From the NCBI RefSeq assembly GCF_004634245.1, contig NZ_SJTF01000001.1, positions 434,001-498,000 of the forward strand: a stretch of DNA of 64,000 nt. Direction: 5' to 3'. Origin of the DNA: Flavobacterium foetidum (GTDB lineage: Bacteria > Bacteroidota > Bacteroidia > Flavobacteriales > Flavobacteriaceae). The notes under the pieces are model-generated. The model was not told the origin of the DNA, did not search any database, and worked only from the letters and a program-made list of their open reading frames with translations. Positions 33,655 to 42,896 of this stretch are shown here, one piece after another. The position numbers and the translations under genes are program-made. How positions within the stretch are numbered: position 1 is the first letter of the stretch; each line of letters starts with the position of its first letter.

Positions 33655-34161
33655 ATGGATATAGAATTTTATAAAGAATTACATAATCGTGAATTAACTA
33701 GACGCAAAGAAGTTGAAGATGGAGTTAATATACCAATTGGTTTAATAACGCTATTAATAGGTTTAATTTCATATTTTACAAAAGACGAAAGTGTATTTTT
33801 AAAAAATTATTATGTAAAGGCTTTGATAATTTTGATGATCATTTTTCTTTTAATTTCATCTTTTTATATAGCGAGAGCATATAATGGACTTTTTAAAGGA
33901 TTTGAATATGAAAATTTACCTTTATCAAAAAAGCTATTAGATTATGAAAATGAGGTAGAAGATTATAATAAAGATGCCGAAGAAAGTGAAAAAATAAACT
34001 TTGAAGATTATTTGAAAAATAATTTTGCTGAAATGGCGGAACATAATAAAATAATTAATGATGAAAGAAGTGTAAATTTGCATTTATCGAAAAAGTATAT
34101 ATTTCTTTCAGTTACACTGTCATTAGTTTTAATATTAATTTATTTAACAAAAACAATATAA
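33655..34161 (+). CDS. Uncharacterised three-helix membrane protein inserted in the arg cluster
   Basis: A 168-residue protein with two close hydrophobic helices (about residues 25-40 and 55-76), a charged 70-residue cytoplasmic-looking loop rich in Glu/Asn/Lys, and a third helix at the C-terminus (about 148-166). There is no signal peptide. The layout recalls SLATT-like small membrane effectors linked to antiphage systems, but I can point to no diagnostic motif. It has no evident role in arginine synthesis. It is very AT-rich (many AAA/ATA/TTA codons) compared with argE and argH, suggesting acquisition. A 35-codon frame follows immediately. Confidence 0.7.
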   Translation: MDIEFYKELHNRELTRRKEVEDGVNIPIGLITLLIGLISYFTKDESVFLKNYYVKALIILMIIFLLISSFYIARAYNGLFKGFEYENLPLSKKLLDYENEVEDYNKDAEESEKINFEDYLKNNFAEMAEHNKIINDERSVNLHLSKKYIFLSVTLSLVLILIYLTKTI

Positions 34162-34162
34162 C

Positions 34163-34270
34163 ATGTCAAATAACAATTCAGGTCAAAAACCAAAACCGAC
34201 TCCTCCGTCAAATACAAGAGAAAAATCTGAAAACACTAGTCCAGCTCTTAGTAATAAGTCACAAAAATAA
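34163..34270 (+). CDS. Small Pro/Ser/Asn-rich peptide, partner of the membrane protein
   Basis: The frame starts one base after the preceding stop and reads MSNNNSGQKPKPTPPSNTRE, then 15 more polar residues, TAA. It has 35 residues, no hydrophobic stretch and is surely disordered. Short Pro-rich peptides like this often follow small membrane proteins of this type in other genomes, as far as I recall. The tight spacing suggests a real two-gene cassette. Function unknown. Confidence 0.45.
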   Translation: MSNNNSGQKPKPTPPSNTREKSENTSPALSNKSQK

Positions 34271-34345
34271 AATTCAGAAAGAAAAGAATTTTGTGAATCT
34301 CTGAGATTACTTTGTGAATCTCTGTGGAACAAAAAAATCTACAAT

Positions 34346-35626
34346 ATGAAACTTTGGGAAAAAGGAATACCAACAGATAAACAAATCGAGCAATTCACCG
34401 TTGGAAACGATCGTGAACTGGATTTGGTTTTAGCAAAATACGATGCTTTAGGTTCAATTGCTCATGCGAAAATGTTGGGACAGATTGGTTTATTGACTCC
34501 AGAAGAAACAACATCTTTAGTTGATGCTTTAAACGAAATCATCGCCGATATCGTGGTTGGAAATTTTGAAATCGAAGACAGTTTCGAAGACGTACATTCT
34601 AAAATCGAATATCTTTTAACAGAAAAACTGGGCGATGCAGGAAAGAAAATCCACACCGCGCGCTCTCGTAACGACCAGGTTTTGGTAGACGTTCATTTGT
34701 ATTTGAAAGATGAACTAAAAGCCATAAAAGAACAGGTAAAAACCTTGTTTGATTTGTTGATGGAATCGGCAGAGAAACATCAAAATGTATTATTGCCGGG
34801 TTATACGCATTTGCAAATTGCAATGCCATCGTCATTCGGAATGTGGTTTTCTGCCTATGCCGAAAGTTTGATTGATGATATTACAATGCTGAACGCTGCT
34901 TCAAAAATTGTAGATCAGAATCCGTTAGGTTCTGCAGCAGGTTACGGAAGTTCATTTCCAATCAACAGAACTTTCACAACACAGGAATTAGGTTTCGAAA
35001 CCTTGAAATATAATGCCGTTGCAGCACAAATGAGTAGAGGAAAAGCAGAAAAAACAGTTGCTTTTGCTATGACAAGCGTTGCAGGAACGTTATCAAAGTT
35101 TGCGATGGACGTTTGTTTGTATATGAGCCAGAATTTCGATTTTATTGGTCTCCCGGCGCATCTTACAACGGGTTCTAGTATTATGCCTCACAAGAAGAAT
35201 CCAGATGTTTTCGAATTAATCAGAGGAAAATGCAATAAGATTCAGGCGCTCCCATACGAAATCACTTTAATTACCAATAATCTTCCAAGCGGTTATCATA
35301 GAGATTTACAGCTTTTAAAAGAAGGTTTATTTCCAGCGATTCAGAATCTGAAAGCTTGTTTGGATATTGCTATTTTCTCCATAAAAGACATCACGGTTAA
35401 AGACCATATTTTAGAAGATAAAAAATACGATTATTTGTTTACAGTTGACACTTTAAACGAAATGGTAGTAGACGGGATGCCGTTTAGAGATGCTTACAAA
35501 GCTGTTGCTGAACAATTGGAATCTGGAACTTACAAATCTCCAAAAGCGACAAAACACACGCACGAAGGCAGTATCAATAATTTATGCCTTGATGCGATAA
35601 AAGATAAAATGAAAGCTGCTTTTTAG
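34346..35626 (+). CDS. argH: Argininosuccinate lyase
   Basis: ArgH splits argininosuccinate into arginine and fumarate. It is a 426-residue member of the aspartase/fumarase superfamily, with the signature GSSIMPHKKNPD (about residue 275), the HTARSRNDQV segment near 96-105, and GYTHLQIAMP. Length is a little under E. coli ArgH. It closes the arginine cluster and is followed by a strong terminator. The 5' gap holds the small membrane cassette and a short GTGAATCTCTG direct repeat. Confidence 0.96.
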   Translation: MKLWEKGIPTDKQIEQFTVGNDRELDLVLAKYDALGSIAHAKMLGQIGLLTPEETTSLVDALNEIIADIVVGNFEIEDSFEDVHSKIEYLLTEKLGDAGKKIHTARSRNDQVLVDVHLYLKDELKAIKEQVKTLFDLLMESAEKHQNVLLPGYTHLQIAMPSSFGMWFSAYAESLIDDITMLNAASKIVDQNPLGSAAGYGSSFPINRTFTTQELGFETLKYNAVAAQMSRGKAEKTVAFAMTSVAGTLSKFAMDVCLYMSQNFDFIGLPAHLTTGSSIMPHKKNPDVFELIRGKCNKIQALPYEITLITNNLPSGYHRDLQLLKEGLFPAIQNLKACLDIAIFSIKDITVKDHILEDKKYDYLFTVDTLNEMVVDGMPFRDAYKAVAEQLESGTYKSPKATKHTHEGSINNLCLDAIKDKMKAAF

Positions 35627-35643
35627 GATTTTCTAAAAATAAG

Positions 35644-35680
35644 AAAAACCGATTTGTGATTATCAAATCGGTTTTTTTGT
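35644..35680 (+). terminator. Terminator of the arginine cluster, shared with the pectate lyase gene
   Basis: A perfect 13-bp stem (35644-35656 with 35664-35676) on CCGATTTG/CAAATCGG, with A and T runs on both sides, lies between two convergent genes and can serve both. Confidence 0.85.
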
Positions 35681-35689
35681 GTTTTTAAG

Positions 35690-36742
35690 TTAGATTTTGT
35701 TAGTGCAATTTGCATTTATTAAACCAGTTGAACTTACTTGTAATGTTGCTCCAGCACCACAAGATGTATTAGAAACAAATTCCTCCACTTTTCCTAAAGG
35801 AATTGTAGTGTAGGCATAAGAAGGTTTATTTACTTTAGTGCCAAAATCCATTGGGCTTTTACGGCAGTGGTCAAATGCGATTCCGACTTCACCGCCATCT
35901 GTACTCGTGTATTCTTTAAAAACTTTATCAACATTGACAAAATCAGAACCTTCTACATAACAGGTTGAATTTTTGGTTCCACCGCCTAAACCAATTGCTA
36001 CAGAACCAGATTCTGATGTATTGTAAAGACAGTTAAGAATATGGATTTCAGCATTTCTAACGCGAGGCATTCTTTGTTTGCATCCTTTCGCCCAATAACA
36101 GTTTTTAAAGGTAATGCTGTAATGGCCGTCGGCTGGTGCATCAGTTTTAGAGGAGCCTATTAAATTTGAAAATCTGTGGTCGTCGGCTCCGCCAGTTCCA
36201 CCAGATTTAGGCGTTTTTAGATAAGTAAATTTGCACCAAGAAATCGTAACATTGTCGGCATCGCCCTTATTGTCAAAATTGCCATCCATTCCGTCTTGAA
36301 ATTCACAATGGTCAACCCATATATTAGTTGCCTCAGAAGTCAGATTATCGTGTCCGTCAACATCATAAGAGCCAGGGCCTTCAAAAATCAGATTTCTAAT
36401 GATGATATTATTGGAGCCCGATTTTAGGCTTAAAATTCCCGACCCAACCGCGGTTTGGTCTAAATTAACCAATCGTGCTCCCGGAAGTCCGATTATTGTT
36501 TTGTCATTGACAGCCAAACTGGTATACGAACAGTTGATTGTTCCGGAAACCAAGATTACCTGCGGTGTTTTAAGTTTGAGTTTTGCTGTCAAATCTGCAA
36601 GATTTGTTACTGTTACAGGAACAGCATTTCCTCCTCCTGTAGCCGCAGCTCCAAATCCTTCGGGATTACTCATGCAATAATTTTGAGAAAAAAGAAAAGA
36701 ACACGGAACAAGCAGTGCCAATAAAATAAGTTTTGTTTTCAT
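35690..36742 (-). CDS. Secreted pectate lyase, PL1 family
   Basis: A 350-residue exported polysaccharide lyase. A signal peptide (residues 1-19, ending FLFSQ) precedes a right-handed parallel beta-helix. The Ca2+-binding stretch NIWVDHCEFQDGMDGNFDNK and the catalytic-arginine segment RMPRVRN are typical of PL1 enzymes that cleave polygalacturonate by beta-elimination. It would help the cell use plant pectin. It is not within a SusC/SusD locus in this window, and there is no C-terminal type IX sorting domain visible. Confidence 0.9.
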   Translation of the reverse strand: MKTKLILLALLVPCSFLFSQNYCMSNPEGFGAAATGGGNAVPVTVTNLADLTAKLKLKTPQVILVSGTINCSYTSLAVNDKTIIGLPGARLVNLDQTAVGSGILSLKSGSNNIIIRNLIFEGPGSYDVDGHDNLTSEATNIWVDHCEFQDGMDGNFDNKGDADNVTISWCKFTYLKTPKSGGTGGADDHRFSNLIGSSKTDAPADGHYSITFKNCYWAKGCKQRMPRVRNAEIHILNCLYNTSESGSVAIGLGGGTKNSTCYVEGSDFVNVDKVFKEYTSTDGGEVGIAFDHCRKSPMDFGTKVNKPSYAYTTIPLGKVEEFVSNTSCGAGATLQVSSTGLINANCTNKI

Positions 36743-37001
36743 TTGTGGTTTTTGTGTAGGTAAATAGTTGATGTAATCGATTGCACAAATGTATAGGATT
36801 CAGATTAATTTCAAATTAATTTATGATATTTTTTATGCCTAAGGTTTTGAATACAAGAGTAGTAAGTGTTGTTTTTACATTTAAAAACAGCTTCTTATTT
36901 AAAAATCAAGATAATAAAAGATAGGCAGCATATTATACGGTGGATTAAAAGAGAAAATTCATACTAAATACATATATTTGGATACATTTTAAATTAATCA
37001 A

Positions 37002-37997
37002 ATGAAGAAGTTTAATGAGCAGGCGACTGCTGGCCTATATGAAAAAGGTTTGATTACAGAAAATCAGTTTGAAGAAATTAAATCCTATAGAAGTTTAAAT
37101 ATTTTTTCGATAAACACAGAATTAAAACTATTTCTTTATTTATCAGTTCTTTTGTTTACTTCAGGAATTGGAATTTTGATTTATGAAAACATTGACTCTA
37201 TTGGGCATATTGCGATTCTTTCTGTTCTTTTAGTTGTAATTGCGGTTTGCTTTTTTTACTGTTTTAAAAACTCAAAAGGTTTTCAGAAAACAGAAACTAA
37301 GTTTGAACATCCAGTTTTAGAATATCTGGTTTTACTCGCTAATATTCTGACCTGTATTTTTATTGGTTACCTGCAGTTTCAATACAAGCCTTTTGGAGAA
37401 CATTACGGATTGGCGACTTTAATCCCAACTACAGTGAGTTTCTTTTGTGCGTATTATTTTGACAATCGAAGTGTTCTTACGATTGCCATCACTGGTTTAG
37501 CTGCTTATGTGGGACTTTCAGTTACTCCTCAGGATTTATTACATATCAATGATTTTTACGCCAGTCAAAATTTGAGCTACTCGGCTGTAATGCTAGGAGT
37601 TTTATTGATTTTATGGACCATTTACAGTAATCGAATAGGATTAAAAACTCATTTTGGATTAGTTTTTCTCACTTTTGCCTTACACATCATAAGCATCTCT
37701 TCAATCAGTAATTTAACCGGTTATGTTGTGACTTGGATGTTATTTGCTGTGGTTTTGGCGGCTTCGACATATTATTTTTATAAAGTCAGTTATGCCTATA
37801 AAGCGATGTCTCTTTATGTTTTTATGATTGTTTATGGCTATATAGGAGCGAATATAGTTTTGTTTAGAATTTTTGGAGATGTCGATTTCTCAGACATTTG
37901 GGAATTATTGGTGTTGTTGCTACCAGCTTATTTCGTTGGCTCAATAGTAATGTTTGTTATATTAATTAAAAACTTTCATAAGAAAATTACAGCATGA
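37002..37997 (+). CDS. DUF2157-type multi-pass membrane protein
   Basis: A 331-residue protein. An N-terminal soluble stretch (residues 1-40) with the pattern LYEKGLITENQFEEIKSY is typical of DUF2157, followed by about nine transmembrane helices. A possible -7 box, TATATTTG, is at 36973-36980. It overlaps the next membrane protein by four bases (ATGA), so the two are made together and probably form one complex. Function unknown. Confidence 0.82.
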   Translation: MKKFNEQATAGLYEKGLITENQFEEIKSYRSLNIFSINTELKLFLYLSVLLFTSGIGILIYENIDSIGHIAILSVLLVVIAVCFFYCFKNSKGFQKTETKFEHPVLEYLVLLANILTCIFIGYLQFQYKPFGEHYGLATLIPTTVSFFCAYYFDNRSVLTIAITGLAAYVGLSVTPQDLLHINDFYASQNLSYSAVMLGVLLILWTIYSNRIGLKTHFGLVFLTFALHIISISSISNLTGYVVTWMLFAVVLAASTYYFYKVSYAYKAMSLYVFMIVYGYIGANIVLFRIFGDVDFSDIWELLVLLLPAYFVGSIVMFVILIKNFHKKITA

Positions 37998-39160
37998 TAG
38001 TGTACGATAAAAAACTGCTGGATAATCAAATCTTGGTTGATGAAGCACAAACTTTGTATAAAGGAGGTTTTATAAGTAAAGAACAAAAGAAATTTGTTCA
38101 AAATGAATTACCCGTTTTTAAAAGTCAGGAAAATATACTGGTTCGAATAGGATTCTTTTTATTAAGCAGTTTATTATATGGTTCCATATGCGGTGCCATT
38201 TCGATATTTGGAATAAGTGCTGAAAATGCTTATTTCCAAATCTCCTTTTATATTTTTGCCGTTGTTGGTTTTGCTGGTTCAGAAATATTGGCTAAGCAAA
38301 ATTTTCATAATCACGGCTTAGATGATGCTTTTATTTTGGGAACCATAATGAATATTGGAATTGCTATTGCTATAACAACCGAAGGTTATGAAGCTGTGAT
38401 AGCTTTTTTTATGGCAGTGGCATCTATTTGTATGTTTTTAAGATACCTGCATTTGCTTTCAATGCTTGCTTTTTGTTTGTCTGTAACAGCGTTTTTATTT
38501 TATCAGATGTTTGAGTTTGGAGATATTGGAAAGGCGATTCTACCATTTGTAGCCATGATTTTTGCAGTATTTTTTTATTTTTTGACAAAAAAGATGATGT
38601 ATAGCTTAACTAAAAGTTATTATCTAAACGGATTATTGCTGGCTAATAGTTTTTGTCTTGTGTTGTTGTACCTTTCATGCAATTATTTGGTAGTAAGAGA
38701 GCTTTCGGCTGAACTCTTAGGTGCAGAAGTAAAACCAGGAACCGATATTAAGTTTGCTTTTTTCTTTTATGCTTTTACTTTTATTGTTCCGATTGTTTAT
38801 TTGGCTCAAGCTTTAAGAACAAAAGACAGAATCATGCTGTGGATAGGTTTTTTAGCGATTGGATTTTCAATCTATACGATTCGTTTTTATTACGCAGTTT
38901 TGCCAGTAGAAGTGGCGCTAACTTTGGGCGGACTTATTTTATTCGCGATAGCGTATTTTTCAATCCGAAAATTAAAAGAAAAAGAAAGTGGTCTGACATT
39001 TAAACCAGATAGAATCAATCATTCAGATGCATTCCTTAATGCAGAAGCCTTAGTTGTTGCTTCAGCTTTCGGAATGAAGCCAGAGGTAAAACCACAAGAT
39101 TCTCCGATGGAATTTGGAGGCGGAGGTTTCAGCGGTGGTGGCTCTAGCGAGAGTTTCTAA
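37994..39160 (+). CDS. Multi-pass membrane protein with glycine-rich tail (DUF4401/DUF2157-like)
   Basis: A 388-residue partner of the preceding protein. It also begins with a soluble stretch resembling that domain (AQTLYKGGFISKEQKKFVQ), followed by about ten hydrophobic helices. The C-terminal 50 residues are soluble and end in a Gly/Ser-rich tail, FGGGGFSGGGSSESF, as found in some membrane-shaping or TPM-type proteins. The start overlaps the preceding stop as ATGA. Duplicated N-terminal domains suggest an old gene duplication. Confidence 0.82.
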   Translation: MIVYDKKLLDNQILVDEAQTLYKGGFISKEQKKFVQNELPVFKSQENILVRIGFFLLSSLLYGSICGAISIFGISAENAYFQISFYIFAVVGFAGSEILAKQNFHNHGLDDAFILGTIMNIGIAIAITTEGYEAVIAFFMAVASICMFLRYLHLLSMLAFCLSVTAFLFYQMFEFGDIGKAILPFVAMIFAVFFYFLTKKMMYSLTKSYYLNGLLLANSFCLVLLYLSCNYLVVRELSAELLGAEVKPGTDIKFAFFFYAFTFIVPIVYLAQALRTKDRIMLWIGFLAIGFSIYTIRFYYAVLPVEVALTLGGLILFAIAYFSIRKLKEKESGLTFKPDRINHSDAFLNAEALVVASAFGMKPEVKPQDSPMEFGGGGFSGGGSSESF

Positions 39161-39167
39161 ATTGTTT

Positions 39168-39270
39168 TTGCCACCAATTACACAAATTTTCACTAATTGT
39201 ATATTTTAAAATTTTTGCTTCAACAGTTACAAAAAAATAATTCGTGGAAATTTGTGTAATTCGTGGCGAA
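39168..39270. repeat. Inverted repeat (GCCACGAATTACAC type)
   Basis: The arms 39168-39190 and 39248-39270 are 23-bp near-complements with a few mismatches. It lies between convergent genes. Same family as 29463-29547 and 32277-32415. Confidence 0.75.
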
Positions 39271-39311
39271 AAAATCCCTTTAATCTATGATAATCTGTGG
39301 CAAAAAAAAAA

Positions 39312-39701
39312 CTATACTTTGCTTTTCAGTGCCTCAGCATCAATATCGCTGTGCGAAACATCGTAAACTGCTTTTCCGTTTTTGATTAAAATCAATTGAG
39401 GAGATTCGTGATAAACCCCAAATCGGCTTGCAATTTCGTTTGAAATATCTCGATGTGCAATCAAATCTAAAAAATAAGCATCTACAACACCTTCAAGGTC
39501 AAATTCTCTTTCAAATTGTTTTAAAGCCATTCGGCTGATGCTGCATCTTGTGCTATGCTTAAAAATCACGACTGGTTTTTCTTGAGAAATCGCTTCGATT
39601 TCCATTAATTGTAGCATATCGGTCAATTCTGTCCAATTTACGTTGCTTTTTGGAGCTTCTGAGTTCTCTGAACTTCCGAAGATTGAATTAAAAAAACTCA
39701 T
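39312..39701 (-). CDS. ytxJ: Bacillithiol-system thioredoxin-like protein YtxJ
   Basis: A 129-residue monothiol thioredoxin-fold protein. The active-site stretch is FKHSTRCSISRMAL, with one cysteine (no CxxC), as in YtxJ/BrxC bacilliredoxins, which remove bacillithiol from mixed disulfides. A cis-proline is in HESPQLILIKNG. Its presence implies that the organism makes bacillithiol, as many Bacteroidota do; the synthesis genes are outside the window. It is divergent from clpB. Confidence 0.9.
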   Translation of the reverse strand: MSFFNSIFGSSENSEAPKSNVNWTELTDMLQLMEIEAISQEKPVVIFKHSTRCSISRMALKQFEREFDLEGVVDAYFLDLIAHRDISNEIASRFGVYHESPQLILIKNGKAVYDVSHSDIDAEALKSKV

Positions 39702-39902
39702 ATTTGACTTGTTTTATGACTTTTTGACATTAGAAGATGATAAAAATCAGCTTTTAAGTGTCGTTTTGTCCGTTTTTTTGTTATGGAATATAATTTGTCT
39801 ATTTGAATACAAAGTTAAATTATTTGAATCAAAAAATTAGCTCTATAAATCGTAACTTTAATCTTATAGAATTTAGAAAAGAATCAATCAAATCGAAAAA
39901 AT

Positions 39903-42500
39903 ATGAATATTAACAAGTTTACTATTAAATCGCAGGAAGCCATTCAGTTGTCGCAACAATTAGCGCAAAGAAATGGCCAGCAGCAAATTGAAAATGAACA
40001 CATTTTCAAAGCCATTTTTGAAGTAGATGAAAACGTAGCGCCATTTATTCTAAAGAAATTAAATGTAAACGTTCCGTTGTTTCTTCAGATTTTGGACAGT
40101 ACCATTCAGAGTTTCCCAAAAGTTTCGGGAGGCGATGTAATGCTTTCAAGAGACGCAAATAAAGCTTTGAACGAAGCTGAAATTATTGCTCAAAAAATGA
40201 ACGACGAATATGTTTCAATCGAACATTTAATCTTGGCTATTTTCGACTCAAAAAGTAAAGTTTCCCAAATCTTAAAAGATCAAGGCGTTACTGGAAAAGG
40301 TTTGAAAGCAGCAATCGAGGAATTACGAAAAGGCGAACGAGTAACATCGGCATCGGCTGAAGAAACATACAATTCTTTAAATAAATACGCTAAGAACCTA
40401 AATGAATTAGCACGTACGGGAAAATTAGACCCAGTTATTGGCCGTGATGAAGAAATCCGTCGTGTATTGCAGATTCTGACTCGTAGAACCAAAAACAATC
40501 CAATGCTTATTGGAGAACCAGGAGTTGGTAAAACCGCAATCGCAGAAGGTTTGGCACACAGAATTGTGGATGGAGACGTTCCAGAAAACTTAAAAGATAA
40601 AATCGTTTTCTCACTAGATATGGGAGCTTTGATTGCCGGAGCAAAATACAAAGGAGAATTCGAAGAACGTTTAAAATCGGTTGTAAAAGAAGTTACCGCT
40701 GCAGATGGAGATATCGTTTTGTTTATTGACGAGATTCACACGCTTGTAGGAGCAGGTGGAGGAGAAGGCGCAATGGATGCGGCTAATATCCTGAAACCAG
40801 CTTTGGCTCGTGGAGAGTTGAGAGCGATTGGTGCTACTACTTTAGATGAATATCAAAAATATTTTGAAAAAGATAAAGCGCTTGAAAGACGTTTCCAAAA
40901 AGTATTAATCGATGAGCCAGATACGGAAAGTGCAATTTCGATTTTACGTGGAATCAAAGAGAAATACGAAACACATCATAAAGTTCAAATTAAAGACGAA
41001 GCGATTATTGCGGCTGTTGAACTTTCACAACGTTATATTACGAATCGTTTCTTGCCGGATAAAGCAATCGACTTGATGGACGAAGCGGCTTCTAAACTTC
41101 GAATGGAAATCAATTCAAAACCAGAAGAATTAGACGTTTTGGATCGTAAAATCATGCAGCTGGAAATCGAAATCGAAGCCATCAAACGTGAAAAAGAAGA
41201 AAGCAAGCTAAAAATTTTAGGAATGGAATTGGCCAACCTAAAAGAAGAACGCAACGAAATCTATGCAAAATGGAAACAGGAAAAAGATATCGTTGACGGA
41301 ATTCAGGCTGTAAAACACGAAATTGAAGATTTTAAATACGAAGCAGAACGTGCAGAACGTGAAGGCGATTACGGAAAAGTAGCCGAAATCCGTTACGGAA
41401 AAATAAAAGAAGCACAGGAACGCCAGGAAAGCTTGCAAAAACAACTGTTAGAATTCCAATCTGGTAATTCTTTAATAAAAGAAGAAGTAACCAGAGAAGA
41501 TATTGCAGAAGTTGTGGCAAAATGGACAGGAATTCCAGTTACCAAAATGCTTCAGACAGAAAGAGAAAAACTATTGCATTTGGAAGATGAACTGCACAAA
41601 CGTGTGGTAGGTCAGGAAGAAGCGATAGAGGCCGTGAGTGACGCTGTACGTAGAAGCCGTGCCGGTTTACAGGATATGAAAAAACCTGTGGGTTCGTTCT
41701 TATTCTTAGGAACAACCGGAGTTGGTAAAACGGAGCTGGCAAAAGCACTGGCTGAATATCTTTTTGATGATGAAAATGCCATGACCCGTATCGATATGAG
41801 TGAGTATCAAGAACGCCATAGTGTGAGCCGTTTAGTTGGTGCGCCTCCAGGATATGTGGGTTATGATGAAGGAGGTCAATTGACAGAAGCTGTTCGTAGA
41901 AAACCATATTCTGTGGTCTTGTTGGATGAGATTGAAAAAGCGCACCCTGATACTTTCAATATTTTATTACAGGTTTTGGATGAAGGACGTTTAACAGACA
42001 ACAAAGGTCGTTTGGCCGATTTCAGAAATACGATTATTATTATGACCTCAAATATGGGAAGTAATATCATTCAGGAGAAATTTGAAAACCTAAAAGGAAG
42101 CGTTGAAGCAGCAACTGAAGCCGCTAAAAATGAAGTTTTGGGATTGTTAAAACAAACGGTTCGACCTGAGTTTATCAACCGTATCGACGAAATCGTAATG
42201 TTTACACCGCTTACTGTAGAGAATATCTCAAGAATTGTAAGTCTGCAGTTAAAGAGCGTTACCAAAATGCTCGCACTGCAAGGCATTACAATGGATGCCA
42301 CTCCAGAAGCTATTGCGTATCTGGCAGACAAAGGTTACGATCCGCATTTTGGAGCTAGACCAGTAAAACGTGTGGTTCAAAGAGAAGTGTTGAATCAATT
42401 GTCAAAAGAAATTTTGGCAGGAAACATCACAACAGACAGCATCATTTTATTAGATGCTTTCGATGGTAATTTGGTCTTTAGAAACCAGACCGCTAAATAA
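39903..42500 (+). CDS. clpB: ATP-dependent disaggregase ClpB
   Basis: ClpB threads aggregated proteins through a hexameric ring with the help of DnaK. Its 865 residues show the double Clp N-terminal repeat (1-145), NBD1 with Walker A GEPGVGKT (204-211), the coiled-coil M domain (about 400-530) that distinguishes ClpB from ClpA/ClpC, and NBD2 with GTTGVGKT (603-610), then the D2-small domain. A terminator follows. It is a stand-alone gene; no CIRCE or other heat-shock operator is apparent in the 200-bp upstream gap. Confidence 0.97.
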   Translation: MNINKFTIKSQEAIQLSQQLAQRNGQQQIENEHIFKAIFEVDENVAPFILKKLNVNVPLFLQILDSTIQSFPKVSGGDVMLSRDANKALNEAEIIAQKMNDEYVSIEHLILAIFDSKSKVSQILKDQGVTGKGLKAAIEELRKGERVTSASAEETYNSLNKYAKNLNELARTGKLDPVIGRDEEIRRVLQILTRRTKNNPMLIGEPGVGKTAIAEGLAHRIVDGDVPENLKDKIVFSLDMGALIAGAKYKGEFEERLKSVVKEVTAADGDIVLFIDEIHTLVGAGGGEGAMDAANILKPALARGELRAIGATTLDEYQKYFEKDKALERRFQKVLIDEPDTESAISILRGIKEKYETHHKVQIKDEAIIAAVELSQRYITNRFLPDKAIDLMDEAASKLRMEINSKPEELDVLDRKIMQLEIEIEAIKREKEESKLKILGMELANLKEERNEIYAKWKQEKDIVDGIQAVKHEIEDFKYEAERAEREGDYGKVAEIRYGKIKEAQERQESLQKQLLEFQSGNSLIKEEVTREDIAEVVAKWTGIPVTKMLQTEREKLLHLEDELHKRVVGQEEAIEAVSDAVRRSRAGLQDMKKPVGSFLFLGTTGVGKTELAKALAEYLFDDENAMTRIDMSEYQERHSVSRLVGAPPGYVGYDEGGQLTEAVRRKPYSVVLLDEIEKAHPDTFNILLQVLDEGRLTDNKGRLADFRNTIIIMTSNMGSNIIQEKFENLKGSVEAATEAAKNEVLGLLKQTVRPEFINRIDEIVMFTPLTVENISRIVSLQLKSVTKMLALQGITMDATPEAIAYLADKGYDPHFGARPVKRVVQREVLNQLSKEILAGNITTDSIILLDAFDGNLVFRNQTAK

Positions 42501-42522
42501 TTTTTTTAATGTTACTCTTAAG

Positions 42523-42556
42523 AAAAGCATCAGCCGAAAGGTTGATGCTTTTTTTT
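42523..42556 (+). terminator. Terminator of clpB
   Basis: A 13-bp stem (42523-42535 with 42540-42552, one G-T pair) closes a GAAA tetraloop and runs into eight Ts. Confidence 0.85.
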
Positions 42557-42666
42557 ATCCGTGAATTCTGAAACTTTTTGCCCAATTCTTATAACGACAA
42601 ATCTTGAATAAATACTCAATTTTAAAGTTATAAAAATCAGCAAATTATTAATTAAAATTTACAATC

Positions 42667-42786
42667 ATGAACAATATTTTCAGAGGACTATTAGCAGGGT
42701 ATGGCGCTAAAAAATTAGGTGGCGGATGTTTCGGAACCATTATCGTTTTTATTATTTTGTGGGTGTTGTTAGGACAATGCAGCTAA
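42667..42786 (+). CDS. Small membrane protein, 39 residues
   Basis: A short frame starting MNNIFRGLLAGYGAKKLGGG, followed by the hydrophobic CFGTIIVFIILWVLLGQCS. The N-terminal glycine-rich, basic part and a single C-terminal transmembrane helix suggest a real small membrane protein; similar GAKKLGGGC-type proteins are common in flavobacteria. It sits between clpB and the DUF808 gene, on the same strand. Role unknown. Confidence 0.65.
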   Translation: MNNIFRGLLAGYGAKKLGGGCFGTIIVFIILWVLLGQCS

Positions 42787-42896
42787 AAAACCGATACAGA
42801 AAAGTAGGAATAAAAAACGCAAATTTTGATGCGGGATTATTGGGCAGATTAAGGCAAAATGTCTAGATTCGCATCACTAAAAATAAAATTTATAAA

